The notes under the pieces were generated by a model. It made no database searches and was not told the DNA's origin. It was given only the letters and a program-made list of their open reading frames with translations. Position numbers and translations under genes: made by a program. From contig CP076546.1 of the NCBI GenBank assembly GCA_018889975.1, positions 1,674,001 through 1,738,000 on the forward strand: 64,000 bases of DNA. The letters run 5' to 3'. Position 1 is the first letter of the stretch. Every line of letters begins with the position of its first letter. The stretch is from Bacillus sp. NP157. GTDB taxonomy: Bacteria > Pseudomonadota > Gammaproteobacteria > Xanthomonadales > Rhodanobacteraceae. Of this stretch, positions 36,499 to 46,059 are shown one piece after another.

Positions 36499-37649
36499 TC
36501 GGTCCTGGCGGGAGCCGCGAGGCTCCCGCCCTCTTCGCGCGATGCGCGACTGAATCGCTGGCGCAACCAGCGGTTGGCGGGATCGGAAAAGTACCTCGCG
36601 ACGACGTAGCCGAGACCCCATGCCAGCAGCACGGTCGGCAGGTACCAGAGCCACCCCCATGCCTTGTCCGTTCCGCTGATCCGCGCGACGCCTACGAGGC
36701 CGAACACGACGAACATGTGGGTCAGGTACACCTCGTAACTGCAACGACCCAATGCGCGCAGCCAGCCAAGGCCACTCACCGGCACACCGCCCTCCGGCGA
36801 CGCCACCACGAGGCAGGCGCCCGCGGCGATCAGCACGAGCAGGTAGCCATCACGCACGGCGTGCCACAGCCAGCCTCCCGAGAACATCACCATGCCCAGC
36901 GCGACGATGCCCGCAACCGCGAGCACGCGACGCCCTCCGCGCGTGGGCGTCCCATGCCGGTGGACGAAAAGCGCGGCAATCACACCGGCAGCGATCGCAC
37001 CCATGCCGGGTAGATAGGCCTTCTCCTGCCAGATCTCGTTATCGACGACGGCCGCATGCGTGAAAGGCACCGACAGCACCAGCAAGACCAACGCGGGTAC
37101 CAGCCACCGCGTGCGTCCCAGGCTGAGGCAGACCAGCGGAAAGGCCAGGTAGAACACCTCTTCCACCGACAATGACCACAGCACGTCCCAGCCGCCCGGC
37201 AGCCAACCGGTGTTGCCTTCGTAGACGTTGAGAGTAAAGGTCAGCGCGGCCAGGGTCGCTCCCCACGGCGACTGCCGCGACGGGTCGATGACGTAGTTGG
37301 GTACGCCTGCCGCATGGCAGGCGAGCAGGATGACGACAAGCCCGAGCAGGCACGGGGTGATGCGTGCGATGCGCCGCACGTAGAACGCCCGCCAGTCGAT
37401 GGCCGGCAGCGCCGCGTCGCGCTCGAGCACGTGGCGGGTAATCAGGAACCCGGAGACGACGAAGAAAAGGAAGACGGCTTCGTAGCCGTTATAGATAAAG
37501 CCCTTGAGCACGAAGACAGGCAGCCAAAGGGCCGCGTCGGTTTTGTGCAGGGGAAGGCGGAGGCCAAGGTGATGCACCACCACCAGCAGGATGCTGGCGC
37601 CACGCAGCAGGTCGATGCCGGGGCTACGCGGAAGGGTCGGTTGGGACAC
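36492..37649 (-). CDS. Acyltransferase family 3 membrane protein (O-acetylase-like)
   Basis: This 385-residue protein has about ten transmembrane helices and the acyltransferase-3 signature RSPGIDLLRGASILLVVVHHLG near the N-terminus, with the conserved His in VVHHLG. Later motifs are SLSVEEVFYLAFPLV and the C-terminal helix bundle. Such enzymes O-acylate exopolysaccharides, LPS or peptidoglycan-linked sugars, taking acyl groups across the inner membrane. No polysaccharide genes are adjacent. Its 3' end overlaps csbD by seven bases in convergent orientation. Confidence 0.9.
   Translation of the reverse strand: MSQPTLPRSPGIDLLRGASILLVVVHHLGLRLPLHKTDAALWLPVFVLKGFIYNGYEAVFLFFVVSGFLITRHVLERDAALPAIDWRAFYVRRIARITPCLLGLVVILLACHAAGVPNYVIDPSRQSPWGATLAALTFTLNVYEGNTGWLPGGWDVLWSLSVEEVFYLAFPLVCLSLGRTRWLVPALVLLVLSVPFTHAAVVDNEIWQEKAYLPGMGAIAAGVIAALFVHRHGTPTRGGRRVLAVAGIVALGMVMFSGGWLWHAVRDGYLLVLIAAGACLVVASPEGGVPVSGLGWLRALGRCSYEVYLTHMFVVFGLVGVARISGTDKAWGWLWYLPTVLLAWGLGYVVARYFSDPANRWLRQRFSRASREEGGSLAAPARTDQ
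36507..36530. terminator. Stem-loop inside the acyltransferase 3' end, likely csbD terminator
   Basis: GGCGGGAGCC pairs perfectly with GGCTCCCGCC around GCGA, starting eight bases after the csbD stop. It lies in the coding end of the convergent gene. No T tract follows on the plus strand beyond CTCTT, so termination may be Rho-dependent or partial. Confidence 0.5.
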
Positions 37650-37708
37650 GCTGCGGCTTCCTTGGAGGAAAGCCGCAGCTTAGCCGGGCAGCGTGTGCAC
37701 CGACAGGG

Positions 37709-37834
37709 TCAGGTGCAGCCGCGGACCAGGAAGATCAGGATCAGCACCGGGATCGGCACGCCCAGGATCCACAGCAGCACGTAACCAATGCCGCCCTTCT
37801 GCTTGTCCGTGACCGGGGTCTTCTGTTCGTCCAT
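37709..37834 (-). CDS. Small single-pass membrane protein (41 residues)
   Basis: This 41-residue peptide has a polar N-terminus (MDEQKTPVTDKQKGG), one strong transmembrane helix (VLLWILGVPIPVLILIFLV) and the tail RGCT. The start ATG 37834 has a strong GGAGGAG at good distance, which argues that it is translated. It is oriented divergently from the amidohydrolase gene. Small membrane proteins of this form, often next to stress genes, are common but poorly characterised; function unknown. Confidence 0.7.
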   Translation of the reverse strand: MDEQKTPVTDKQKGGIGYVLLWILGVPIPVLILIFLVRGCT

Positions 37835-38006
37835 CGTGGTCTCCTCCGCACCTGTTGGGTGTGTCGAGCGTCGGGCCGAGCGTGTGCACCACGCGTGATC
37901 GCGGCGCCAGCGCGCGCATGACGATGCGTAACGCATTCGCAACGACGCGGCCTTCGCGCATCTTGCATTATTCGTGACGGGCTTTCCCCGCATCAAAGGA
38001 TGACCC

Positions 38007-39374
38007 ATGACCTCGTCGCGCCCGTTCCTCCTGGCCACCGCCGCCCTGATCGCAGCGATCCCGGCCGCCCACGCTGCCACCGTGATCCGCGGCGCACGCG
38101 TGATCGATGGCACGGGCGCCCCGGCGCGGGACGACGTGACCGTAGTCATCGATGGCGACCACTTCTCGATCGTCGGCCCCGGCCTGCGGGTCAAGATGCC
38201 CGATGGCACCCAGGTGGTCGACTACACCGGCAAGACGATCATCCCCGGGCTGGTCTCGGACCATTCGCACATCGGCCAGGTCGACGGCACCAAAAGCGGC
38301 CTGCCCGCTCTGTTCACCCGCGACAACGCCTTGCGCCAGCTCCGCCAGTGGCGCGCCTACGGCGTGACCACGGTGACCTCGCTCGGCGTCAATAACCCCG
38401 ACGTGTTCTATCCGCTGCGCGCCGACCTGCATGCCGGCAAGGCCGATGGCTCCGACCTGTTCGGGGCAGACCACGGCATCGGCGTGCCGAACGGCGCGCC
38501 ACCGGCGAAGATGATGCAGGCCGGCCCGAACCAGCTGGATCGGCCCGCGACGCCCGACGAAGCACGCGCGGCTGTCGACGCGGCGGCCGACCGCGGCACC
38601 GACCTGGTCAAGGTCTGGCTGGACGACTTCAATGGCACCCTTCCGGTGAAGATGAAGCCGGAGATCTGGCGCGCCGTGATCGCCGAGGCGCATGCCAGGC
38701 ACCTGCGCGTGGCCGCCCACGTCTACTACCTGGAGGACGCCCGCCAGCTCGTCGACGACGGCATCGACATCCTCGCCCACGGCGTTCGCGACAAGCCCGT
38801 GGACCAGGCCTTCCTCGATGCGATGAAGCGCCACGGCACCTGGTACATCGCCACGCTCGACCTCAACGAGGCCGCCTTTATATATGCCCAGCATCCGGCC
38901 TGGATGGACCAGCCATTCTTCCAGCATGCCGTGCAGCCCGACCTGGCCAGGCAGTTCGCCGACGGCGCGTGGCGTGACAAGGTCGCGCACGACGGCTCCA
39001 CGCCGGTGAACGAAGCCGCGCTGAAAACCAACGAAGAGAACTTCAAGCGCGTCTACGATGCAGGCGTCAACGTCGGCTTCGGTACCGATTCCGGCGCGAT
39101 GCCACTGCGCCTGCCCGGATTCGCCGAACACCGCGAGCTGGCCTTGATGGTCGACGCCGGGCTCACGCCGCTGCAGGCGATCAACGTGGCGACGCAGCGC
39201 GCGGCCACCCTGCTCGGCCTCGACGACCGCGGCGTCATCGCCAACGGCAAGCGCGCGGACTTTGTCGTGCTCGACGGCGATCCGTCGAAGGATATCGAGG
39301 CGACCACGCGAATCCAGGCCGTGTGGCAGCGTGGCAAGCAGGTCTCCGGTCGCGTGGATGCCTTCAGGCCCTGA
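38007..39374 (+). CDS. Exported amidohydrolase (metal-dependent, imidazolonepropionase-like)
   Basis: This 455-residue amidohydrolase-superfamily protein has a signal peptide (MTSSRPFLLATAALIAAIPA, cleavage AHA-AT). Metal ligands fit DHSHIGQ (first His pair), VAAHVYYLED and FGTDSGAMP. The conserved N-terminal VIRGARVIDGTGAPARDDVTV and C-terminal KRADFVVLDGDP strands are present. It should act in the periplasm on an amide, peptide or cyclic imide; the substrate cannot be told. The histidine kinase gene starts six bases after its stop, so they may be co-expressed. Confidence 0.9.
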   Translation: MTSSRPFLLATAALIAAIPAAHAATVIRGARVIDGTGAPARDDVTVVIDGDHFSIVGPGLRVKMPDGTQVVDYTGKTIIPGLVSDHSHIGQVDGTKSGLPALFTRDNALRQLRQWRAYGVTTVTSLGVNNPDVFYPLRADLHAGKADGSDLFGADHGIGVPNGAPPAKMMQAGPNQLDRPATPDEARAAVDAAADRGTDLVKVWLDDFNGTLPVKMKPEIWRAVIAEAHARHLRVAAHVYYLEDARQLVDDGIDILAHGVRDKPVDQAFLDAMKRHGTWYIATLDLNEAAFIYAQHPAWMDQPFFQHAVQPDLARQFADGAWRDKVAHDGSTPVNEAALKTNEENFKRVYDAGVNVGFGTDSGAMPLRLPGFAEHRELALMVDAGLTPLQAINVATQRAATLLGLDDRGVIANGKRADFVVLDGDPSKDIEATTRIQAVWQRGKQVSGRVDAFRP

Positions 39375-39379
39375 ATCCG

Positions 39380-41392
39380 ATGAGTGATCCCGCCAGCCAG
39401 CGCTTCGACTTCCTGCCCGACGATTCGGTGACGGCCGCGGAGATCCGTGAGATCGACTGGTCGACCACGCCACTGGGCCCGGTCGAAGGCTGGCCGGCCG
39501 CCCTGCGCACGATGCTGGCCACGATGTTCGCCACGCCGCGCCCGATGTACATGGCGGTCGAGCCCGGCCAGCTGTTTTTCTTCAACGACCTCTACCGGCC
39601 GATGCTCGGGGAGCGCGTGGATGGCGCTATCGGCAAGACCTTCCGCGAGCTTTGGGCCGACGTGTGGGACGACGTCTATGCCTATGCCGAGCGTGCGCTC
39701 GCCGGCGAAGGCACGATGCTGATGGACCTGCCCCTGCGGATGACCCGCCACGGCGTGGGCGAGGAAACCTCGTGGACGTTCTCCTGCTCGCCGCTGCGTG
39801 ACGAGCACGGCCGCGTGTTCGGCCTCTATGCGATCACCAACGAGACCACCCGTGCGGTCCGCTCCACCCAGGCCCTGCGCGAGCTCAACGCCTCGCTGGA
39901 AGTGGAGGTGGACCAGCGCACGCGCGAGCGCGACCAGATCTGGGGCATCTCGCGCGACCTCTACGTCGTGATGACCCGCGACGGCCACTACCGCGACGTC
40001 AACCCGGCATGGCGACGCGAACTGGGCTACGCCACCGAAGACCTGGTCGGGCTGGGTTTCGAAGAACTCATCCACCCGGACGATCTCGAACGCGCGCGCG
40101 ATGCCGTGAGCCAGATGATCGACGGCGACGTGGTCGACGACCTGGAACTGCGGATTCGTGCGCACGACGGCAGCTTCCGCTGGTTCGAATGGACCGGCGT
40201 GCCCGATGGCGACGTGATCTACGGGATGGGTCGCGACACCCAGCGCCGACGCGACCTCGACGACCAGCTACGCCACGCGCAGAAGCTCGAAGCGCTGGGC
40301 CGGCTCACCGGCGGCATCGCCCACGACTTCAACAACATCCTCGGCGGCATCGGCGGCGCGATCGAAGTGGTCACCGAACGCATCGAGCAAGGGCGCATCG
40401 AAGGTTCAAGGCGCCTGCTCGATGCCGCGGGTGGCGCCGTGCAGCGCGCGGCGGGCCTGACCCACCGCCTGCTCGCCTACTCGCGCCAGCAGGCGCTGTC
40501 GTTGTCCGACGTGGACGCCAACGCCATCGTCCGTGGTCTCGACCTGCTGCTTCGTCCCCTGCTCGGCGAGCAGGTGCGCCTGCAGGTGCGCATGGACGAC
40601 AACCTCTGGCGCACCCTGTCCGACGCCAGCCAGCTGGAAAGCGCGATCCTCAACCTGGCCATCAACGCCCGCGACGCGATGCCCCATGGCGGCACGCTGA
40701 CCATCGAGACACGCAATGCGCCAGCCACGGCGCCCGGCACCGGCGATCATGTCGTCGTGGCGGTGACCGACACCGGCACGGGCATGTCCGCCTCCGTGGT
40801 CGAAAAAGCCTTCGATCCGTTCTTCACCACCAAGGCGATCGGCCAGGGCACCGGCCTGGGCCTGTCGATGGTCGACGGCTTCGCACGGCAGACCGGCGGC
40901 CGCGCCGTGATCGAGTCCACGCCCGGTCGGGGCAGCACGGTCAGCCTGTGGCTACCCCGGCATGCCGGTGCGCCCACCGCCCGGCACGCGCATATCGAAG
41001 GCGCACCGCGCCGCGGCGGCGGCCAGCACGTCCTGCTGGTGGAAGACGAAGTCATGCTGCGCTCGCTCGCCCGCGAAGTGCTTGAAGAAGCGGGCTACTC
41101 GGTCAGCGACTTTGGCGAGGGCGACGAGGCCTTGCTGATGCTGGCGTCCGACGAACGTCCCGACATCCTGGTCACCGACGTCGGCCTGCCCGGCATGGAC
41201 GGGCGTCGCCTTGCCCAGGCGGCACGCGAGCGCCAGCCGGGCCTGCCGGTGTTGTTCATGACCGGCTATGCGTGGGAAGCCTTCGCCGACAGCCCGGTGC
41301 TGCCAGAGGGCTGCGCGATCCTCTCCAAGCCATTCTCCGTGCATGCGCTGGTCGACGCCGTGGCCGACCTGATCGACGGCACGCCGACGTAA
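39380..41392 (+). CDS. Hybrid sensor histidine kinase with PAS sensors and C-terminal receiver
   Basis: This 670-residue protein has two PAS-like sensory regions (about 20-160 and 200-290, the latter with [15 protein letters not shown]). The HisKA box is [20 protein letters not shown], with His about residue 313. The ATPase domain has [10 protein letters not shown] (N box) and [12 protein letters not shown] (G2 box). The C-terminal receiver (about 550-670) has the phospho-acceptor Asp in [13 protein letters not shown] and Lys in ILSKPFSV. It lacks transmembrane helices, so it senses a cytosolic signal. No cognate DNA-binding regulator is adjacent. ATG 39380 is chosen because the first 19 residues of the longer frame are non-natural. 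Confidence 0.92.
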   Translation: MSDPASQRFDFLPDDSVTAAEIREIDWSTTPLGPVEGWPAALRTMLATMFATPRPMYMAVEPGQLFFFNDLYRPMLGERVDGAIGKTFRELWADVWDDVYAYAERALAGEGTMLMDLPLRMTRHGVGEETSWTFSCSPLRDEHGRVFGLYAITNETTRAVRSTQALRELNASLEVEVDQRTRERDQIWGISRDLYVVMTRDGHYRDVNPAWRRELGYATEDLVGLGFEELIHPDDLERARDAVSQMIDGDVVDDLELRIRAHDGSFRWFEWTGVPDGDVIYGMGRDTQRRRDLDDQLRHAQKLEALGRLTGGIAHDFNNILGGIGGAIEVVTERIEQGRIEGSRRLLDAAGGAVQRAAGLTHRLLAYSRQQALSLSDVDANAIVRGLDLLLRPLLGEQVRLQVRMDDNLWRTLSDASQLESAILNLAINARDAMPHGGTLTIETRNAPATAPGTGDHVVVAVTDTGTGMSASVVEKAFDPFFTTKAIGQGTGLGLSMVDGFARQTGGRAVIESTPGRGSTVSLWLPRHAGAPTARHAHIEGAPRRGGGQHVLLVEDEVMLRSLAREVLEEAGYSVSDFGEGDEALLMLASDERPDILVTDVGLPGMDGRRLAQAARERQPGLPVLFMTGYAWEAFADSPVLPEGCAILSKPFSVHALVDAVADLIDGTPT

Positions 41393-41456
41393 CGCCCGCG
41401 TTCCATTTCCTTGACCCGGCGACGCCGACACTGCGCCCATGAAGCCCGGAGCCCCC

Positions 41457-41603
41457 ATGGATCGCATGCGCTACTACGCCCTGATCGCGTTGATGGTCGC
41501 GATGGTCGCGATTTTCGTCGTGGGCGCGATTCGCAAGGGCGGCCCAGCGGGCGACCTGCCCGACGACGGGCACGCCGCGGCCAGCCAGCCGGCGGGTCGC
41601 TAG
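41457..41603 (+). CDS. Small single-pass membrane protein (48 residues)
   Basis: This 48-residue protein begins MDRMRYYALIALMVAMVAIF and continues VVGAIRKGG: a strong hydrophobic N-terminal helix followed by a short polar Ala/Gly/Asp-rich tail. ATG 41457 has GGAG five bases upstream; an in-frame ATG at 41439 is the alternative. It follows the hybrid kinase by 64 bases on the same strand. Its stop TAG lies in CTAG, where the small gene on the opposite strand also ends. Function unknown. Confidence 0.6.
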   Translation: MDRMRYYALIALMVAMVAIFVVGAIRKGGPAGDLPDDGHAAASQPAGR

Positions 41604-41782
41604 GCGGTTTCGGTTTCCCGCTGGGAAGCTTCGTCGCGCACGGCGGCGCGCTGCATGGCGACGAGGAAATCCACCCCATAACGCATCACGAAAGGCGCGA
41701 CATGCCCCGGCATGCAGCCATCGGGCAGCGCCTGGACCTGGGTGGTATCAAGGTGATCGGACAACGACGAACGACTTGCCAT
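41600..41782 (-). CDS. Small hypothetical protein (60 residues)
   Basis: This 60-residue protein starts MASRSSLSDHLDTTQVQALP and includes HVAPFVMRYGVDFLVAMQRA. Composition is natural for a soluble peptide, with no signal or membrane helix. It ends in the same CTAG tetranucleotide as the convergent membrane-protein gene (41457-41603). An AAGG lies close before the ATG. It may be a real small protein; I do not recognise a family, and confidence is modest because it is short and the Shine-Dalgarno is not ideal. Confidence 0.42.
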   Translation of the reverse strand: MASRSSLSDHLDTTQVQALPDGCMPGHVAPFVMRYGVDFLVAMQRAAVRDEASQRETETA

Positions 41783-41960
41783 GGCCTTGCGGCCCCCTTT
41801 CTGGTATTCCCCCGTCGCTTTACTTAACGGAAAGGCAAGTTTTCGTCAACCCCGCCAGGCGCTGCGACATTTCGGCGCATCCGCCTGACCGCGCCCATGG
41901 CACCCCACGCGCCCGACCTAAACTAGCCACGCGCACCTGCCGTGCGTGGGAGGTTAGCCC

Positions 41961-42686
41961 GTGCATTACGCCGCCGATGTCGCCAAGCCGCCGCCCGCGC
42001 CGCGTCGCGGTGCCGCCTGCTGCAACGACGCCTGCCGGCACGCCAGCACCTGCCAGGCGACCCGCGGCGGCGCGACCGAACTGCTCGCCATGCGTGACAT
42101 CGTCGAGCGCATGGGCCCGTTCTCCGATGGCGATCGACTGGTCCAGCCCGACGCGCCCCACGTGGCGGCATACGCCGTGCTGTCGGGCCTCGCGATGACC
42201 GTCGGCGCCGGCCACGTGCTGGCGTTCCACTTGCCCGGCGAGATCTTCGCGCTGGACGTCGCGCGCCAGGGCCAGCACACCTCATCCGTCGTCGCGGTGG
42301 GCAAGACCTGGTTCTGCCGCTTCCCGCGTGCGGCGACCGACGCCCTGTGCGAGCACGACGACACCATCGCCAGCCACCTGCGTGGCTTGCGCCGGGAGGA
42401 ACGCCGTCGCGCCACGCGTGCCGGCGACGCACCTGCCCTCGCCCGCGTCGCGTCCTTCCTGGCGGACCTGCTCACGCGGCGTCGCCACGTCGAACCCGAC
42501 ACCACCTTCCTGCCCTTGCCGATGTCGCGCGACGACATCGCCTCGTACCTGGGCATGAGCGCCGCCACGGTCACGCGCATGCTGGCCCGGCTGCGCGCCG
42601 GCGGCATCCTCATGGTCCGGGCGGACGGCGTCGAGATCCTCGACGCCGCCGGCCTGGCCATGCACGGTCTTACAGCTTCACCCTGA
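41961..42686 (+). CDS. Crp/FNR-family regulator with FNR-like cysteine cluster
   Basis: This 241-residue regulator has a cAMP-binding-like beta-barrel (AYAVLSGLAMTVGAGHVLAF, HLPGEIFALDV) and a C-terminal winged helix (PMSRDDIASYLGMSAATVTR). The N-terminus holds a Cys group in CCNDACRHASTC (Cys 20, 21, 25 and 31), with a further Cys at about 119 (KTWFCRFPRA). FNR has C-X3-C-X2-C-X5-C plus Cys122, so this pattern suggests an oxygen-sensing iron-sulfur cluster with altered spacing. No FNR box was verified. It ends convergently with the TonB receptor gene, overlapping 17 bases. Confidence 0.87.
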   Translation: MHYAADVAKPPPAPRRGAACCNDACRHASTCQATRGGATELLAMRDIVERMGPFSDGDRLVQPDAPHVAAYAVLSGLAMTVGAGHVLAFHLPGEIFALDVARQGQHTSSVVAVGKTWFCRFPRAATDALCEHDDTIASHLRGLRREERRRATRAGDAPALARVASFLADLLTRRRHVEPDTTFLPLPMSRDDIASYLGMSAATVTRMLARLRAGGILMVRADGVEILDAAGLAMHGLTASP

Positions 42687-45549
42687 CACCCACGGTATAG
42701 AACCGGCCGACCGCACCGCTCTGCGAGTAGGTGGGGTTGTAGTTGAACGCGGCGTAGTTCAGCGGATCGAGCGGCGCCTTGCGGTCGAACGCATTCATCA
42801 CCGAACCCGTGATCGCGATCTTGTCGGTCAGGTCGTAGCGACCGGTGAGGTCCACTTCCGTGAACGACGACATCCGGCAGGACGCGGGGAAGTCCGCGCC
42901 GGTGGTCGTGTTGGTCGACTGGCAACCCGGTGCCACGTCGGGCGCCGTGAGCTTCAGGCCACTGGTGTAATACACCGTGCCGGTGATGTTGAGCTTGCCG
43001 ACCTGCAGGCTGTTCGCCCACGAACCGCGATAGCGTGGCGTGCCCGCACCGGACGACAGGCCGTACGGCCCATGGGTGCCGACGAACTGCAGTTTGGTGC
43101 CGTCTTCCAGTGTCAGCACCCAGGTGATGATCCGGGTGAGATTGATCTCGCTGGTCAGCGTCATGTTGTCGCTGAAGTGGAAGTTGCCCTTCAGGTCGAG
43201 GTCGATGCCCTTGGTCTCCAGCGCGTTCTGGTTGACGTAAGGCGCATCCACCACCAGCGGTCGCGGCAGTGCGTCGGGCGCCGCCGGATCGGGAACGTCG
43301 GCGACGATGCTGGATGCCGTCGGCAACGGCTGGCCGTTGTAGTACGCGTCGAGCACGGCCGCCGGGCTCTGCTGGCCGATCACGCCGGTCTTCTTGATCC
43401 GGTAGTAATCGATCGTCGCGCTGAGGTCCTGGGTGGGCTGGAACAGGATGCCGAAGGTGTAGCTCTTCGACCGTTCCGGCTTCACCTTCGGATTGGCCGC
43501 GGTGAGGAAGGCCAGCGGATAGGGCTGCACGTAGCCGCTGTTGTTGTGCAGCGCCTGGAACTCCGCCGGCGGCGTGTACGTCGCGAAGCCTTCGGACTCG
43601 CTGGAACCGTTCTCCGCGAAGCTCGGCGCGCGGAAGCCCTTGGAGAAGGTGCCGCGGAAGGCCAGTTCATCGATCGGCTTCCACTTGATGCCGATCTTCG
43701 GCGAGAAGTTCCTGCCGAAGTCGGAGTAATGGTCATAGCGGCCGGACACGTCCACTTCCAGCGACTCGAGGAACGGCGCATCGAGTTCGACATACGCACC
43801 GCTGACGGTGCGGTGGCCCTTGGTGTGGGCGATGCCCAGCCCCTGTGCGGCAAGATCCGGGTTGAGGTCCGGATCGTTCTGCTCCTCGTGGCGCACGTCG
43901 ATGCCGGTAGCGAGGCCGAGCGAGCCGCCCGCGAGATCCATCAACGGCCGGGTCACGCGGAAATCGGCCGACTGCAGGTCGCTGGTCGAGGTCTTCTGCA
44001 AGGTCGGGCCAAGCATCCGCAGCAGCTCTGGCGAGTTCGCCGACGAGTCGAGGAAGTTATACGTGCCGTTGGCGACGGCAGCGACCAGCGCGTTGTAATT
44101 GAGCAGCCCGGGCGTGGTGATATCGAGCGACTCGTGGTTGAACACCAACGCGGTGTCGTAGCTCCAGTCACCCCACGAACCGGTCATGCCGCCGGTGATG
44201 CGCATGTTGTGGTTCTTGTTGTCGCCACCGCCGGGAAGGCCCGGGAAGGTGTAATTGATCAGGGCCGCCTTGCCGTCCGCGGCAAACGGGTTGTTGGGAT
44301 TGAGCGAGCCGTCGGGCAGCGTGGCCGGCAGCGCGATCGCATTGGTGTTGTTCGGCGTGCTGGCCTGGATCTGCGGCGGCGGCCCGCGGAACTGCGTGCG
44401 TACCTGGTAGTAGCTGGCGTCGATGTAGGCCTGCGCGGTGTCGCTTACTTTCAGGGTGAACCGGCCATAGATGCCCTGCCGCTCCATCTCCGGCGAAATG
44501 TCGAAGTAGCGCGTGCGATTGAACGCGCAGTAGCTACCGGGATTGTTCGGATCGTTGGTGACCAGCGTGCTGCCCGTACCGCAGGCACCGAGCGGCTGGG
44601 CAACGGCGCCGGGGTCGGGGATACCGGTGGTGACGTCGCCCGGCGTGCCCAGCGTGCCTGGCGTGACGGTGCCGAAGGGCGAACCGGAGTTCTGCGACGG
44701 CTGGCCACCGATGAGGTTGTTGCCGCCGCTGCGAGTCAGGTCGTTGGTGTTGTACGGGTAGCCGCGGTCGCCCACCTGGATGCGATCGTCCTTCTGGTAC
44801 TCCGCGCTGAAGTACGCGTTCCAGCCGTCCTTGCGCAGGTCGCCACCGCCGAACAGCACGGTGCCGCGCCGCGTCGTGCCACCGCCGTGCTGCGAGGTGC
44901 CGACGTCGGCGGTGAACTCCGTGCCCTGGTAACCGGGACGCAGGATGATGTTGACCACGCCGGCGATCGCGTCCGCGCCGTACAGCGACGAGGCGCCGTC
45001 CTTCAGCACTTCGATGCGGTCGATCGCATTCGACGGAATGGTGTTGAGGTCGACGAAGGCGCGCTGGCCATCGTCAGCCAACGGGTAGTTCGCCGCACGC
45101 CGGCCGTTGATCAGCACCAGCGTGGAATTCACTGTAAGGCCACGCAGTGCCACGCCCGACGAACCGGCGGCGAAGCCACCGGTGAAGGCCGGCGGGATGG
45201 AACCGCTGTTGTCGGCCGAGACGGCGCGGATCACGTCCGACACGGTGGTAAGGCCGCTTTTCTGGATCTGCTCGGCACTGATCGTGGTCACCGGCGACGG
45301 CGTCTCCACGTCGATGCGTGGGAGCGCCGAGCCGGTAACGGTGACGGCGGCAAGCTCCGTCGTGGCCTTCGGCGGAGGGGGCGGAGGCGACGGTGGCGAG
45401 GCCTGCGCCGCCTGCGGCGGCGTGCCTTGCGCGGCTGGCGGTGGCGAGGTGTCCTGGGCGCGGACGGTACCGCAGGCGCAAGCCAGTGCGGCGGCGATGG
45501 ACAAAGCGAGCCCGTGGCGCCTGGGCGCCATGCGTGTGGTGGTTTTCAT
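42670..45549 (-). CDS. TonB-dependent outer-membrane receptor
   Basis: This 959-residue outer-membrane receptor has a signal peptide (after MAPRRHGLALSIAAALACA), a Pro/Ala-rich spacer (PSPPPPPPKATTEL) and a TonB-box-like LAAVTVTGS. The plug domain follows (VSDVIRAVSADNSG, VLKDGASSLYGADAIAGVVN) and then a 22-strand barrel to the C-terminus. It imports an unknown ligand; the Oar-like or saccharide-type receptors are most similar in layout. ATG 45549 begins the signal peptide and has GGAG nearby. The Pro-rich stretch is unusual among TonB receptors and may be a flexible periplasmic linker. Confidence 0.93.
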   Translation of the reverse strand: MKTTTRMAPRRHGLALSIAAALACACGTVRAQDTSPPPAAQGTPPQAAQASPPSPPPPPPKATTELAAVTVTGSALPRIDVETPSPVTTISAEQIQKSGLTTVSDVIRAVSADNSGSIPPAFTGGFAAGSSGVALRGLTVNSTLVLINGRRAANYPLADDGQRAFVDLNTIPSNAIDRIEVLKDGASSLYGADAIAGVVNIILRPGYQGTEFTADVGTSQHGGGTTRRGTVLFGGGDLRKDGWNAYFSAEYQKDDRIQVGDRGYPYNTNDLTRSGGNNLIGGQPSQNSGSPFGTVTPGTLGTPGDVTTGIPDPGAVAQPLGACGTGSTLVTNDPNNPGSYCAFNRTRYFDISPEMERQGIYGRFTLKVSDTAQAYIDASYYQVRTQFRGPPPQIQASTPNNTNAIALPATLPDGSLNPNNPFAADGKAALINYTFPGLPGGGDNKNHNMRITGGMTGSWGDWSYDTALVFNHESLDITTPGLLNYNALVAAVANGTYNFLDSSANSPELLRMLGPTLQKTSTSDLQSADFRVTRPLMDLAGGSLGLATGIDVRHEEQNDPDLNPDLAAQGLGIAHTKGHRTVSGAYVELDAPFLESLEVDVSGRYDHYSDFGRNFSPKIGIKWKPIDELAFRGTFSKGFRAPSFAENGSSESEGFATYTPPAEFQALHNNSGYVQPYPLAFLTAANPKVKPERSKSYTFGILFQPTQDLSATIDYYRIKKTGVIGQQSPAAVLDAYYNGQPLPTASSIVADVPDPAAPDALPRPLVVDAPYVNQNALETKGIDLDLKGNFHFSDNMTLTSEINLTRIITWVLTLEDGTKLQFVGTHGPYGLSSGAGTPRYRGSWANSLQVGKLNITGTVYYTSGLKLTAPDVAPGCQSTNTTTGADFPASCRMSSFTEVDLTGRYDLTDKIAITGSVMNAFDRKAPLDPLNYAAFNYNPTYSQSGAVGRFYTVGVRVKL

Positions 45550-45753
45550 TGTGAGTCTCCGGAGCCTTAGGGGAGTGGGGCTGGGACTTCGCGGCGGGGG
45601 AATGCGCAAAAAATGCAACATTCACGGGGCCGCAATGAAAACTTACGCCGGGTAAACGATGTGCACCATCGGCCATTCGGAATAGCTTGCGCCGCGTTGC
45701 GCGGCGCTTTCTGGCACGCGGTATGCAGTGCGCGGGCGCGCACCAGGCGGACG

Positions 45754-45993
45754 TTACTCGTCTTCGCCGGGGTCGAAACCCTCGCGTTCCTTCATCAGCG
45801 CGCGCGCTGCCGTGATGCCCAGGCGGATGCCTTCGGCACAGGCGTCTTCTTCATTGTCGTGCAGCGTGACGCAAAGCTTTTCCTTAAGCTCGTCGCCGTC
45901 TTCGCTGATGACGTACTTGCCGCGCCAGCGGCCAGGCTTCGCGACGTAGCACGAGCCCTCGACGTCGAAATAACCAATCTTGCGGTGCGTCAT
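45754..45993 (-). CDS. Hypothetical protein (79 residues)
   Basis: This 79-residue protein reads MTHRKIGYFDVEGSCYVAKP then GRWRGKYVISEDGDELKEKL and ends in KEREGFDPGEDE. It is soluble and acidic at the end. ATG 45993 has GGAGGAA about 10 bases upstream. I do not recognise a family. A short unknown gene (46060-46305) is next upstream on the same strand, and the two may be an operon. Confidence 0.62.
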   Translation of the reverse strand: MTHRKIGYFDVEGSCYVAKPGRWRGKYVISEDGDELKEKLCVTLHDNEEDACAEGIRLGITAARALMKEREGFDPGEDE

Positions 45994-46059
45994 GGGTGGC
46001 AAGTTCCTCCGTAAGGCCACCATCGTATCCATCGCACATCAACGCGATGTGTGCAGTGG

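Noticed and set aside
43072-45570. 832-residue plus-strand frame opposite the TonB receptor
   Set aside because: Val/Arg/Gly/His-rich shadow of a receptor with clear plug and barrel features.
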